DNA from: Candidatus Thorarchaeota archaeon
GTDB lineage: Archaea > Asgardarchaeota > Thorarchaeia > Thorarchaeales > Thorarchaeaceae
Direction: 5' to 3'
DNA length: 64,000 bases
NCBI GenBank assembly: GCA_011365025.1
Contig: RDOF01000004.1
Span: forward strand, 76,513 to 140,512
Shown here: positions 1 to 7,631 of the stretch, in pieces
Layout of the letters: every line of letters begins with the position of its first letter
Numbering within the stretch: position 1 is the first letter of the stretch
Position numbers and translations under genes: made by a program
Notes under the pieces: generated by a model
Seen by the model: the letters and a program-made list of their open reading frames with translations, nothing else
Databases searched by the model: none
What the model was told of the DNA's origin: nothing

Positions 1-1
1 G

Positions 2-733
2 GTTCTGGGTCGTAGCATTTGGACAGAGTCCTTGCACATCAGGAAGAGAATAGGGGTGCTACACGAGCGACCCAAATACCCTCCGAGAATGACTGCTGAG
101 AGATATCTCACCAATGTTAGTAAGCTGTATGACACAGGGCGCGATTCGGCTGAACTGCTATCGCTGGTGGGCCTTTCAGATGCCAGTGCACGCAAGATTG
201 GCAATCTGTCCGCTGGAATGCACCAGCGACTGGGAATCGCTCAAGCCTTAGCGGGCGACCCTGAACTTGTCTTCTTAGACGAACCGACTGCAAACTTGGA
301 CGTATCAGGTCGAGATGAGGTGGTTCATCTCATTATCAACCTTCACCAAGATCTGGGGGTTTCCTTCTTCATATCCTCGCACATTTTATCAGAGCTGGAA
401 CGAGCGTGCCATGGGGTGGCATTCATTCGAGCCGGGAAAGTTGTGGAGAAGGGATCTGTCATTGACATTATTAGAGAACATACGAAAAGGCGATTCCGAA
501 TTATTACATCTGATTCCAAGACCCTTCAAGGTGCACTGAAGGACATTCCAGAATTAATTGAGGCTACAGTTACCGGGGTGAGCACAGTCAGCGTGGTACT
601 TGACAAGGGCAACCTGAAGACCGTTCAGGCAAGAGTGGAAGAGATAGCAGAATCACTCGGGATTAAGGTCTACGCATTCGAACAAGCCGATTCCCTGGAA
701 GATGCTTACAAGGAGGTCATGAGGGATGAGTAG
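2..733 (+). CDS. ABC transporter ATP-binding protein (5' end outside window)
   Basis: ATPase subunit of an ABC exporter, acting on the cytoplasmic face of the membrane. The frame is open to the left edge of the window, so the gene starts upstream and its Walker A is not visible. The TTG at 32 is an internal codon. Visible are the signature LSAGMHQRLGIAQAL, Walker B VFLDEPTANLD and the switch region SSHILSEL with its histidine. The roughly 90 C-terminal residues after the nucleotide-binding domain resemble the regulatory tail of CcmA/NatA-type ATPases that partner ABC-2 permeases. It overlaps the following permease gene by 8 bases, so the two are probably translated together. Substrate unknown. 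Confidence 0.93.
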   Translation, partial: VLGRSIWTESLHIRKRIGVLHERPKYPPRMTAERYLTNVSKLYDTGRDSAELLSLVGLSDASARKIGNLSAGMHQRLGIAQALAGDPELVFLDEPTANLDVSGRDEVVHLIINLHQDLGVSFFISSHILSELERACHGVAFIRAGKVVEKGSVIDIIREHTKRRFRIITSDSKTLQGALKDIPELIEATVTGVSTVSVVLDKGNLKTVQARVEEIAESLGIKVYAFEQADSLEDAYKEVMRDE

Positions 734-1535
734 CAGGGTAAGAAAGCTTTGGGCGGTTTTTGCTTTCGATTTTGAGGCAACATTGGGATATGGTTTCCTT
801 GAGGCCGTCGCTGCCTTCATGCTTTACATATCAGTCACTTTGACCAATAATCTAATAGCAGCTGGACATCTCCGGGTGGAGATTCCCCCTAACCCACCTT
901 GGTCTGGAGTCTATGAGGACTACGTGACTCACATAGCTGATGCTGCAATCCGAGTCTACTGCACATCAACTACTGGTCTGGCCAGCGCGCTAGCTTTTGT
1001 TTTGCCAATTGTGGTCATGTTTAGCATAGCAAAGGGATTCGAAGACGGGTTCCTCCAGACTCAGCTTTCCTATCCCATTGGGCGTAGCAAACTACTGCTA
1101 ACTAAGGTGGTTTCCACAGTTTGCATATTCGGTGCACTCTCATCCATATCCATTCATCTGGCCGTGAGCATTTTGAGTCCTGGGAGTCTGCAGATTGGCA
1201 GTATGTTCCTAGTGGCAGGAGCGTTGTGGGCATTCCTGGTTTTGGTCATAACATCAACAACCTTGCTGGCCCTTGCAATCAAGAGGCCTCTATTTGGGAC
1301 TCTCGTTGGAGTCTCACTCTGGTTGGGGATTGGTGTAATGGGGGTGCTGCCAGATATCTTACAGCCCTTGGAGAATGTATTAAATCCGCTGATACCAGTT
1401 AACGAATTCGTCAATTCCTACTCTACAACGACTCTGCTCTTCGGTAACTTGGTGTTGTATGTTGTCGGAACAATAGCGCTTGCGCTAAGCCTTTTGATGA
1501 TTAGCGTCGTCTACTTCAATCAACTGGATGTTTAG
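726..1535 (+). CDS. ABC-2 type transporter permease
   Basis: Membrane partner of the preceding ATPase. The 269-residue protein has about six hydrophobic segments. The first lies near residues 20-45, and the loop after it (about 50-80) is rich in proline and aromatic residues and probably faces outside. The other segments fall in the C-terminal two thirds. This matches the ABC-2 family (NatB/YhaP type), whose members often export drugs, lipids, sodium or signal peptides. The ATG at 726 lies inside the end of the ATPase gene, and a small membrane-protein gene follows within a few bases, so the three form one operon. The cargo cannot be told from sequence. Confidence 0.88.
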   Translation: MSSRVRKLWAVFAFDFEATLGYGFLEAVAAFMLYISVTLTNNLIAAGHLRVEIPPNPPWSGVYEDYVTHIADAAIRVYCTSTTGLASALAFVLPIVVMFSIAKGFEDGFLQTQLSYPIGRSKLLLTKVVSTVCIFGALSSISIHLAVSILSPGSLQIGSMFLVAGALWAFLVLVITSTTLLALAIKRPLFGTLVGVSLWLGIGVMGVLPDILQPLENVLNPLIPVNEFVNSYSTTTLLFGNLVLYVVGTIALALSLLMISVVYFNQLDV

Positions 1536-1546
1536 GAGGAATGGAG

Positions 1547-2074
1547 TTGAAAATCGCTAGATTGCTTCTCATTTTTGGCATTATCATGATTGCATCTTCG
1601 GTTTCTGGATTCTACCACTGGGGTATGGGCTCTGGCGTGAATTTGGGCAAATACGAAGGAACCATGTTCCGAGTAAGTGGCAATTTTCATTTGATAGTTA
1701 TGTCTAATGATGGGGCTGAACTCAACATCTGCATTCTTACAGGAGAAGATGTACTCAGGGCGATAAAAGATGGCTCATTTGCAAATGTCACTCCTCTGTA
1801 TCATGTCGAGAAAAGCCTCTACTTCGAGGCCGTAATTGAAATAGCTGCGCCAGGCTGGTATGGTGTTCTTGTGGCACCTTTTCAAAACATAACAGCGCAC
1901 TACGACATTGAGTTTGAACCTATTGTGCCCTCCTCTAATCTCTTCTTCTATGGTTCGTTGCTCATGGTTGCTGGGATAGTGCTGTTTGTCGTTGCTAGGG
2001 CCACACAACTCGTGCCATCACCAAGAAGAACCAAGCCTGAGTCAGAAGCACAAGCAGTATCCAGTGAGGACTAG
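1547..2074 (+). CDS. Two-helix membrane protein of the ABC operon
   Basis: A protein of about 175 residues with one hydrophobic segment at the N-terminus (from KIARLLLIFGIIMIASS) and one near residues 130-152 (FFYGSLLMVAGIVLFVV). Between them is a beta-rich domain of about 100 residues that should lie outside the cell, followed by a short charged cytoplasmic tail. I do not recognise the family. AGGAGGA at 1534-1540 directly abuts the ATG at 1541, whereas the in-frame TTG at 1547 has six bases of spacing, so I prefer the TTG. Position and strand suggest an accessory subunit of the exporter, which is inference. Confidence 0.7.
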   Translation: MKIARLLLIFGIIMIASSVSGFYHWGMGSGVNLGKYEGTMFRVSGNFHLIVMSNDGAELNICILTGEDVLRAIKDGSFANVTPLYHVEKSLYFEAVIEIAAPGWYGVLVAPFQNITAHYDIEFEPIVPSSNLFFYGSLLMVAGIVLFVVARATQLVPSPRRTKPESEAQAVSSED

Positions 2075-2660
2075 ATTTTTCGCCATCGATGGTTCTACAC
2101 GAAACCAAAGCGGCTGAATTGAGTCAATGGTATGTTTCAGTAGTGGCATCTTGTTTGCGCCCACAACTCAGAAACTCACTCGAGCGAATCACATGTTGCC
2201 AATCGCGCTTACGGCGAGTACAGACACAGACGGCTACCAGTACCTTCTGGAGATGCCCAAAACATTTTGGCGGTATCTGTCGCGGAGAGGATTTTAATGT
2301 CTCACGGTTGGGCAGAGTTCAATAGAACCACCTTATTCCTTGGTATTGTCCACCTTGATGTTTGTGTGCGCTTTCAGTGCCATTGGAACTGGTTTTGATA
2401 TGAATTGTCCTTGGTGTACTATACTAATGGCCGATTGTTAAGCCATTTATCAATAACTCCAGACGAGCTGCAATGGACGTTTGACGCCAAATTCATCAAG
2501 TCATTCCAAAGCCGCTAAATTAGAGATAGTAGGCACGTCTGCTTCTGCTTATATTGCTCCTTCACCATCCACACATCAGAGCTCATCTCTTCGATTTGAG
2601 CTCTCGCAAGCAAAATCGTGACGGAGGATTTCGCAAACGAAAACTATACACAAGGCAGCG
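2075..2660. other. Gene-poor stretch, nothing convincing
   Basis: About 590 bases between the ABC operon and a secreted-protein gene. The only longer frame (2089-2325, 78 codons) has no ribosome binding site, no hydrophobic pattern and no family resemblance. A short hydrophobic frame near 2340-2440 ends in MNCPWC and might be a scrap of a lost membrane protein, but this is weak. I see no RNA gene, repeat or clear terminator. Confidence 0.4.
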
Positions 2661-2666
2661 CTGATT

Positions 2667-3272
2667 ATGGTTGCTGCTATTGTTCTGTTGCAGGTATCAT
2701 TACCAGTGGCAGCAGCATGGTATGAATACCCACCATGGGAGTGCTCCAACTGGAAAAAAGCCGGATCTCCATCAAAGAGCTACGTGTCCATTGACGCTAC
2801 CACCGGTTTGATGGGGGTGAAAGTCATAGATGTTGGTTACGCAATGACTTGGATGGGGTACAAACCATTTGCGCTGGTAAATGACAACTACTATACTATC
2901 TATGAGGTGTCCTTCAGAGGCATGCTCGACGCATACCTCAAAGCACCTCTCTTTGGCTACTCGGCATTGGAAATCGCGATAGTGCTGGTCTATGCTGATG
3001 GTACTGTCCTTGATTCAGATGTCATTTACAGCCGAAGTGCCTGGTGGAACGATGGCTATGAAGTCGACTACTACTTTAACACCCTTGGTGTAAAGGGTTA
3101 TGTGAGCGACTTCTATGCCAACAAGGAGTACTACATCTGCGTACGCATCTATGGAATTTCTGCCAGTACTGCTGGTGGTCGCGTTGTAAGGGACGCTGGC
3201 ACAACAGGCTTCGCACAAGTCGAAGTTTTTTCAATACGCACTTCTGAGTACTACACGGGTCCCAAAGGCTAG
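2667..3272 (+). CDS. Secreted protein of unknown function
   Basis: Predicted exported protein of about 200 residues. A short hydrophobic start (MVAAIVLLQVSLPVAAAWYE) looks like a signal peptide with a cleavage site after VAA or AAA. The mature part is rich in tyrosine, tryptophan and serine with alternating beta-like stretches and no membrane anchor. I do not recognise a family. The frame stays open upstream to 2622 and would add a basic stretch typical of a signal peptide, but it contains no ATG, GTG or TTG, so the ATG at 2667 is the first ordinary start. A hairpin with a T-run follows the stop within ten bases. Confidence 0.7.
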   Translation: MVAAIVLLQVSLPVAAAWYEYPPWECSNWKKAGSPSKSYVSIDATTGLMGVKVIDVGYAMTWMGYKPFALVNDNYYTIYEVSFRGMLDAYLKAPLFGYSALEIAIVLVYADGTVLDSDVIYSRSAWWNDGYEVDYYFNTLGVKGYVSDFYANKEYYICVRIYGISASTAGGRVVRDAGTTGFAQVEVFSIRTSEYYTGPKG

Positions 3273-3280
3273 CCTGCTTT

Positions 3281-3317
3281 AGTGCTCCCTTTTCTTGGTG
3301 GAGCACTTCTCTTTTTT
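3281..3317 (+). terminator. Hairpin and T-run after secreted-protein gene
   Basis: AGTGCTCC at 3281-3288 pairs with GGAGCACT at 3300-3307, and TTTTTT follows at 3312-3317. It sits nine bases after the stop codon. Archaeal RNA polymerase ends on T-runs; the hairpin may protect the RNA 3' end. Confidence 0.7.
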
Positions 3318-3430
3318 CTGTGAAGGCGATTGCATCGAGTAATTTGATGACTAATCCAGGACCGCCGATGATGGTGCCCATATTCGCAGCCTGAATAGCC
3401 CTTATCAGGCACGTTAGATAATACAAGACC

Positions 3431-3926
3431 ATGCCATTCACTCCATATCACCTTGGCCCTGCATTCTTGATTGGCGTAATCTTCTTTCCTGCATTAGACG
3501 TGGCAGCATTGTTGCTTTCCAGTGTGACTATAGACATAGAACCTCTCGCAATGCTGATGTTTGGTATTCCAGGTCCTCTTCATGGGTACCTGCACACCTT
3601 CCTTGGCGCAACGGTGATGGCTATTTTGGCATCCTGCGTCGTCTGGGTGTTGCGGACTCCGTATATTTGCCCTCTCCCAAGACTCCAGCTTCGCCAGAGT
3701 GGTCATAGCGAGCATCATCGGCACCTATTCTCACATTATTCTGGATGCCTTTCTCTATCCCGAGATGAATCCTTTTTTTCCTCTTTTGGGAAATCCCCTT
3801 CTCGGGCTGATTTCATCTACAATGGTGTACCAATTCTGTGTATACTGCATGGTGTTTGGAATGGTTGTGCATGCATTGCGAATCATCTCCAGGGAATCGT
3901 TCAAGCCGCGGTTGGCCGAGTGTTAA
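3431..3926 (+). pseudogene. YdjM-like membrane hydrolase gene with a frameshift
   Basis: Two frames together encode one protein of about 165 residues. The first frame (3431 to about 3665) begins MPFTPYHLGPAFL and contains DIEP and LHGYLHTFLG. The second (about 3663-3926) contains GTYSHIILDAF, YPEMNPFFP and further hydrophobic helices. Together these are the His/Asp landmarks of membrane proteins related to the YdjM/DUF457 putative metal-dependent hydrolases. The join needs a one-base shift near 3655-3675, after VLRTPYI in the first frame and before FALSQDSSFAR in the second. Either the gene is recently broken or the assembly has a single-base error. The first frame continues to 3994 without membrane pattern. 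No operon partner is evident. Confidence 0.75.
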
Positions 3927-4131
3927 GTAACATTAACGCGGTGACCCGACAGTGTTGTGAGTGGGCTTCGTCAATTGCCATAGGAGCACGATAGCATGCC
4001 GTTAGAAAGCCACTATTATTTGCTTATATGACAAAGCTACATTCTTATTCCTGAGAATATCATCTGCCGCACACAAAGGCTGCAACATAGCAGATTGACT
4101 AGTGTAGGCGAAATGCTCAGGAGATTTGAAG

Positions 4132-5334
4132 ATGAAGAGGGACAGAGCCCTGTGGGTACTAGCATGCCTTTCTATGTTGTTACTTTTAGCTCCACTGGTG
4201 AGCGCTGTTGAAAGGCCAATTGAACCTAATCCTCCTCCTGTACCTGACCTGATAAGGTATACAATCAGGGGATATGTAGTCAGGATGGGGACAAATCAGC
4301 CCCTGTGGTATGCATCTGTGAGTCTATACAAGAATGGAGCTGTGTTTGTCGGAACATCAACTACTAGCTCATCTGGTTATTTCAGCATCAGCTTTACATC
4401 AGTCAAACCAGCTTATGTGACAATGGTCGTATCGTGCTGGGGGTATCACACCTATACCAGAATTATCAACATCGGTACAGGCAACATTATCGGTACTGGG
4501 AACACCTACCTTACATCGAAACTGGCAAGCGCCGTGGTTGTTGGAATCTCGGATTATGAAGTGGGCGGCGATCTACATTATGCCGATGAGGATGCCACGG
4601 ATTGGTGCAATATCCTCTCCTCCCTAGGGTATGACATTCGTGTATTGGGGGATACTCACCCTGAGAACTACCCCAGGTGGGATGGTCTCGCAACAAAGGC
4701 AAACTTGAGGAGCCACATCGATAGAATGGCCTATAACGCTGGCCCTGGTGACAAACTGGCGATAACATTTGCGTGTCACGGTGGACCTGTGGAAATTTCA
4801 AATGATGATGAGGGATACGTGGCCACTTGGGAGGGTGAGTGCACACAGTATCACGATGATGAGTTCTACGGTGATTTGTTGGGCACACAGGCTTCACAGG
4901 TGTTTGTTTTTATGGACACCTGTCGATCAGGATCGTTCATTGATGAGTTTCAAGATGACACAACCGGCTTGGGCGAAAAAACATTCATTTCAACCGCTGT
5001 CCCTTGGGATGGTTTGGCATTTGACATGTATGGGATTGATCATAACACAATTCCTAATGGTGCATGGACGCACTTCTTTGTCACCGAGTGTATAGAAACT
5101 CCCGGTGATACTGTGGAGAATTGCTTTGATAATGCCTTTTCCTCTTTTTACCACTGGTATGTTGATGGGCCATATAATGCCGGTCATGTCATACTCTGGT
5201 ACGACGAACAAGGCATCCAGACATGGATTCGCGTTTATTGGGAATGGCCTCCTGGCAGCGGTGAAGATCCCGGCCCTGGTGTGGGTTTACCGCAATGCTT
5301 TGATGGCAATACCGGAGTGAATTTCTATCTCTGA
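4132..5334 (+). CDS. Secreted caspase-like (C14) protein with N-terminal beta domain
   Basis: Exported caspase-like cysteine peptidase of 400 residues. ATG 4132 lies eight bases after CAGGAG, so I prefer it to the TTG at 4126. A signal peptide (KRDRALWVLACLSMLLLLAP, residues 2-21) is followed by a beta-sandwich of the carboxypeptidase-regulatory type (about 40-130). The caspase core starts at ASAVVVGISDYE. The catalytic dyad appears as His in ITFACHGG (about 216) and Cys in MDTCRSGSF (about 264), each after a hydrophobic beta strand as in caspases, metacaspases and paracaspases. An acidic stretch between them could bind calcium. Specificity, Arg/Lys or Asp, cannot be read from sequence. It is followed by a terminator and stands alone. 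Confidence 0.88.
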   Translation: MKRDRALWVLACLSMLLLLAPLVSAVERPIEPNPPPVPDLIRYTIRGYVVRMGTNQPLWYASVSLYKNGAVFVGTSTTSSSGYFSISFTSVKPAYVTMVVSCWGYHTYTRIINIGTGNIIGTGNTYLTSKLASAVVVGISDYEVGGDLHYADEDATDWCNILSSLGYDIRVLGDTHPENYPRWDGLATKANLRSHIDRMAYNAGPGDKLAITFACHGGPVEISNDDEGYVATWEGECTQYHDDEFYGDLLGTQASQVFVFMDTCRSGSFIDEFQDDTTGLGEKTFISTAVPWDGLAFDMYGIDHNTIPNGAWTHFFVTECIETPGDTVENCFDNAFSSFYHWYVDGPYNAGHVILWYDEQGIQTWIRVYWEWPPGSGEDPGPGVGLPQCFDGNTGVNFYL

Positions 5335-5351
5335 AATTCCAAAGAGAATAT

Positions 5352-5385
5352 TGGCTCCTTTCCATTGGAGCCACTCCTTTTTTTT
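5352..5385 (+). terminator. Hairpin and T8 after caspase-like gene
   Basis: TGGCTCC at 5352-5358 pairs with GGAGCCA at 5367-5373, followed by eight T at 5378-5385. It lies 18 bases after the stop codon. Confidence 0.8.
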
Positions 5386-5645
5386 CTTCGTAAGTAGCAT
5401 CCAATTCTATAGTTTTCAGCACTCGGCGTTTCCGAGTGTTAGTGATATATCGAGCTTCATCAGAGAACCACCCCTCACACCTGATACTTTCGACCAACTC
5501 TCTCGGGTATGTTCGTCCCGTGCAGCGAACTTGCCTTGACATCAATTTACTAGTAGAAGCTCCGAAGTTGTGAAACCGCGTGTGGCAGGTACCATAACTC
5601 TTACTTGGAGTCAGGTGTGAGCAGAACTGACGCGAGGCAACGTGG
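5386..5645 (+). promoter_or_regulatory. Upstream region of the uvr operon with a small hairpin
   Basis: This stretch before uvrB holds no convincing gene. CACTCGG at 5420-5426 pairs with CCGAGTG at 5432-5438 across a five-base loop. No T-run follows, so it is not an obvious terminator and could be an operator or leader structure. I cannot place a strong TATA box. The promoter of the uvr operon should lie here. Confidence 0.35.
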
Positions 5646-7631
5646 ATGACAGACTTTAGACTGAAAGCTCCCTTCGAACCCACTGGAGACCAACCCCAGG
5701 CGATTGAGAAACTAGTGGAGGGACTAGAGAGCGGTCTTCGGCATCAAACACTGCTAGGCGTCACTGGGTCGGGTAAGACCTTCACCATGGCGAATGTCAT
5801 CGAGCAGTACAACAAGCCAACGCTGGTCATCTCGCACAACAAGACCCTCGCTGCACAGCTGGCTTCGGAGTACAAGCAGTTCTTCCCAGACAACTGCACG
5901 GAGTTCTTTGTTTCCTATTATGACTATTATCAACCGGAAGCCTACGTTCCCTCAAAGGACATGTACATTGAGAAGGAGGCCGACATCAACGCGGAGATTG
6001 AGCGACTCCGCCACTCCGCCACAAACTCCTTGAGGTCTCGGAATGATACTATTGTTGTTGCCTCGGTTTCCTGCATCTATGGAATTGGCAACCCCTCTGA
6101 GTACGATTACTTCCGAATGATGGTAGAGGTCAACAAAGAGGTGGAAAGACGTGAGCTACTTGAGCGTCTTGTGGCCATGCAGTACGAGCGCAATGATATG
6201 GATGTCAAACCCGGGTCATTCAGGGTCAGGGGTGATGTGATAGATGTATGTCCTTCTGGGTCAAAATCATACATTCGTGTTGAGCTTGATGGTGCCAAGA
6301 TTGATCGACTCTCTGTTCTTGATGCATTAACCTCGCGCCGCCTTGAGAACCTGAACTGGTATGAGTTCCCTCCAGCGAAGCATCACATCGCCCAGAGGGA
6401 ACGTGTTATTGAAGCTCTTGAATTAATAGAAGCTGAGATGCATGAACGAGTGGATTGGTTCAGGAAGCAGGGGAAGCTCGTGGAGGCTGATAGACTCAAG
6501 CGTCGAACACTCTATGACATGGAGATGCTGAGAGAGACCGGTACTTGCCAGGGTGTGGAGAACTACTCCCGTTTCATAGATGGGAGAAATGAAGGAGAGA
6601 AAACATACACACTGCTCGACTATTTTCCGAGTGACTTCTTGCTGATTATTGACGAGAGCCACATGACCATTCCTCAGGTACGAGGGATGTATCACGGAGA
6701 CCTTTCGCGAAAGCAGAATCTTGTGGAGTACGGATTCAGACTCCCCTCGGCTTTCGACAATCGCCCTCTGAAGTTTCACGAGTTCGAGGAGTACATGAAA
6801 CACGTGATTTACACCAGTGCTACTCCCGGACCCTACGAGCGAAAGGTCAGTCAGCAGATTGTGGAGCAGCTGGTTCGGCCCACCGGGATCGTTGACCCCG
6901 AGATACAGGTCAAACCGGTGGTAGGGCAGGTTGATCACCTGCTCGGAGAAATCCGCACCACAACGGGACAGGGCAACAGAATACTTGTGACAACGCTCAC
7001 GAAGAAGACCGCAGAAATGCTCTCGGAGTACTTAGTCGAGAATGGCGTGCGCGCCAGATACTTGCACTCTGACATAGGAACCGTTGAGCGCATTGAGATC
7101 ATCCGGCAGCTGAGGCAAGGCAAGTTCGATGTTCTGGTTGGCATCAACCTTCTTCGAGAGGGCCTCGACCTGCCTGAGGTCGGCCTTGTTGCTATTCTGG
7201 ATGCGGATAAGGAGGGTTTCCTGAGAACAGACTGGGCACTGATACAGACTATGGGCAGAGCGTCCAGAAACGAAAGCGGGCGTGTCATCCTTTACGGTGA
7301 TCATATCTCTGACGCCATGCAGTCTGCTATTGATGAGACCAACAGGCGAAGAATCTATCAGATGCGCTACAATGAGGAGTATGGTGTTACTCCGAGGTCC
7401 ATCGAGAAGACAATTCATGATATTGCTGAGGGCATCGCGTCAAGGGACAAGACGGTTCAAACCGAGATTGGGGACTTTGATCCTTTCGAGATGGAGGACC
7501 TTGCAGATTACATAATCGATTTGGAAGAGCAAATGAAGGAGGCAGCTAGAGAACTCGAGTTCGAGAGGGCTGCTAAGCTTCGCGACCAGATAATGGGACT
7601 TAGAAAACGAATTGAGGGTTACGAGAAGTGA
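5646..7631 (+). CDS. uvrB: Excinuclease ABC subunit B
   Basis: UvrB receives damaged DNA from UvrA, verifies the lesion with its helicase-like motor and recruits UvrC for dual incision. At 661 residues it is of usual length. Walker A GVTGSGKT is at 38-45. The damage-verifying beta-hairpin follows VSYYDYYQPEAYVPSKD near 89-105. Other landmarks are the DESH box (IIDESHMTIPQ), YTSATPGPYE, the helicase C-terminal GRASRN, and a C-terminal UVR motif (ELEFERAAKLRDQI) that binds UvrC. The start is ATG 5646 with only a weak ribosome binding site. Its last four bases overlap the GTG start of uvrA. UvrABC is patchy in archaea and usually taken as acquired from bacteria. Confidence 0.98.
   Translation: MTDFRLKAPFEPTGDQPQAIEKLVEGLESGLRHQTLLGVTGSGKTFTMANVIEQYNKPTLVISHNKTLAAQLASEYKQFFPDNCTEFFVSYYDYYQPEAYVPSKDMYIEKEADINAEIERLRHSATNSLRSRNDTIVVASVSCIYGIGNPSEYDYFRMMVEVNKEVERRELLERLVAMQYERNDMDVKPGSFRVRGDVIDVCPSGSKSYIRVELDGAKIDRLSVLDALTSRRLENLNWYEFPPAKHHIAQRERVIEALELIEAEMHERVDWFRKQGKLVEADRLKRRTLYDMEMLRETGTCQGVENYSRFIDGRNEGEKTYTLLDYFPSDFLLIIDESHMTIPQVRGMYHGDLSRKQNLVEYGFRLPSAFDNRPLKFHEFEEYMKHVIYTSATPGPYERKVSQQIVEQLVRPTGIVDPEIQVKPVVGQVDHLLGEIRTTTGQGNRILVTTLTKKTAEMLSEYLVENGVRARYLHSDIGTVERIEIIRQLRQGKFDVLVGINLLREGLDLPEVGLVAILDADKEGFLRTDWALIQTMGRASRNESGRVILYGDHISDAMQSAIDETNRRRIYQMRYNEEYGVTPRSIEKTIHDIAEGIASRDKTVQTEIGDFDPFEMEDLADYIIDLEEQMKEAARELEFERAAKLRDQIMGLRKRIEGYEK

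Noticed and set aside
2089..2325. 78-codon frame in the gap after the ABC operon
   Set aside because: No ribosome binding site, no domain or membrane pattern, and composition unlike the neighbours.
5189..5683. 164-codon minus-strand frame across the end of the caspase-like gene
   Set aside because: It runs antisense to a well supported gene, the terminator and the uvrB start, and its protein has no recognisable pattern.
6423..6938. 171-codon frame antisense to uvrB
   Set aside because: A shadow frame of a conserved gene with a composition typical of reversed codons.
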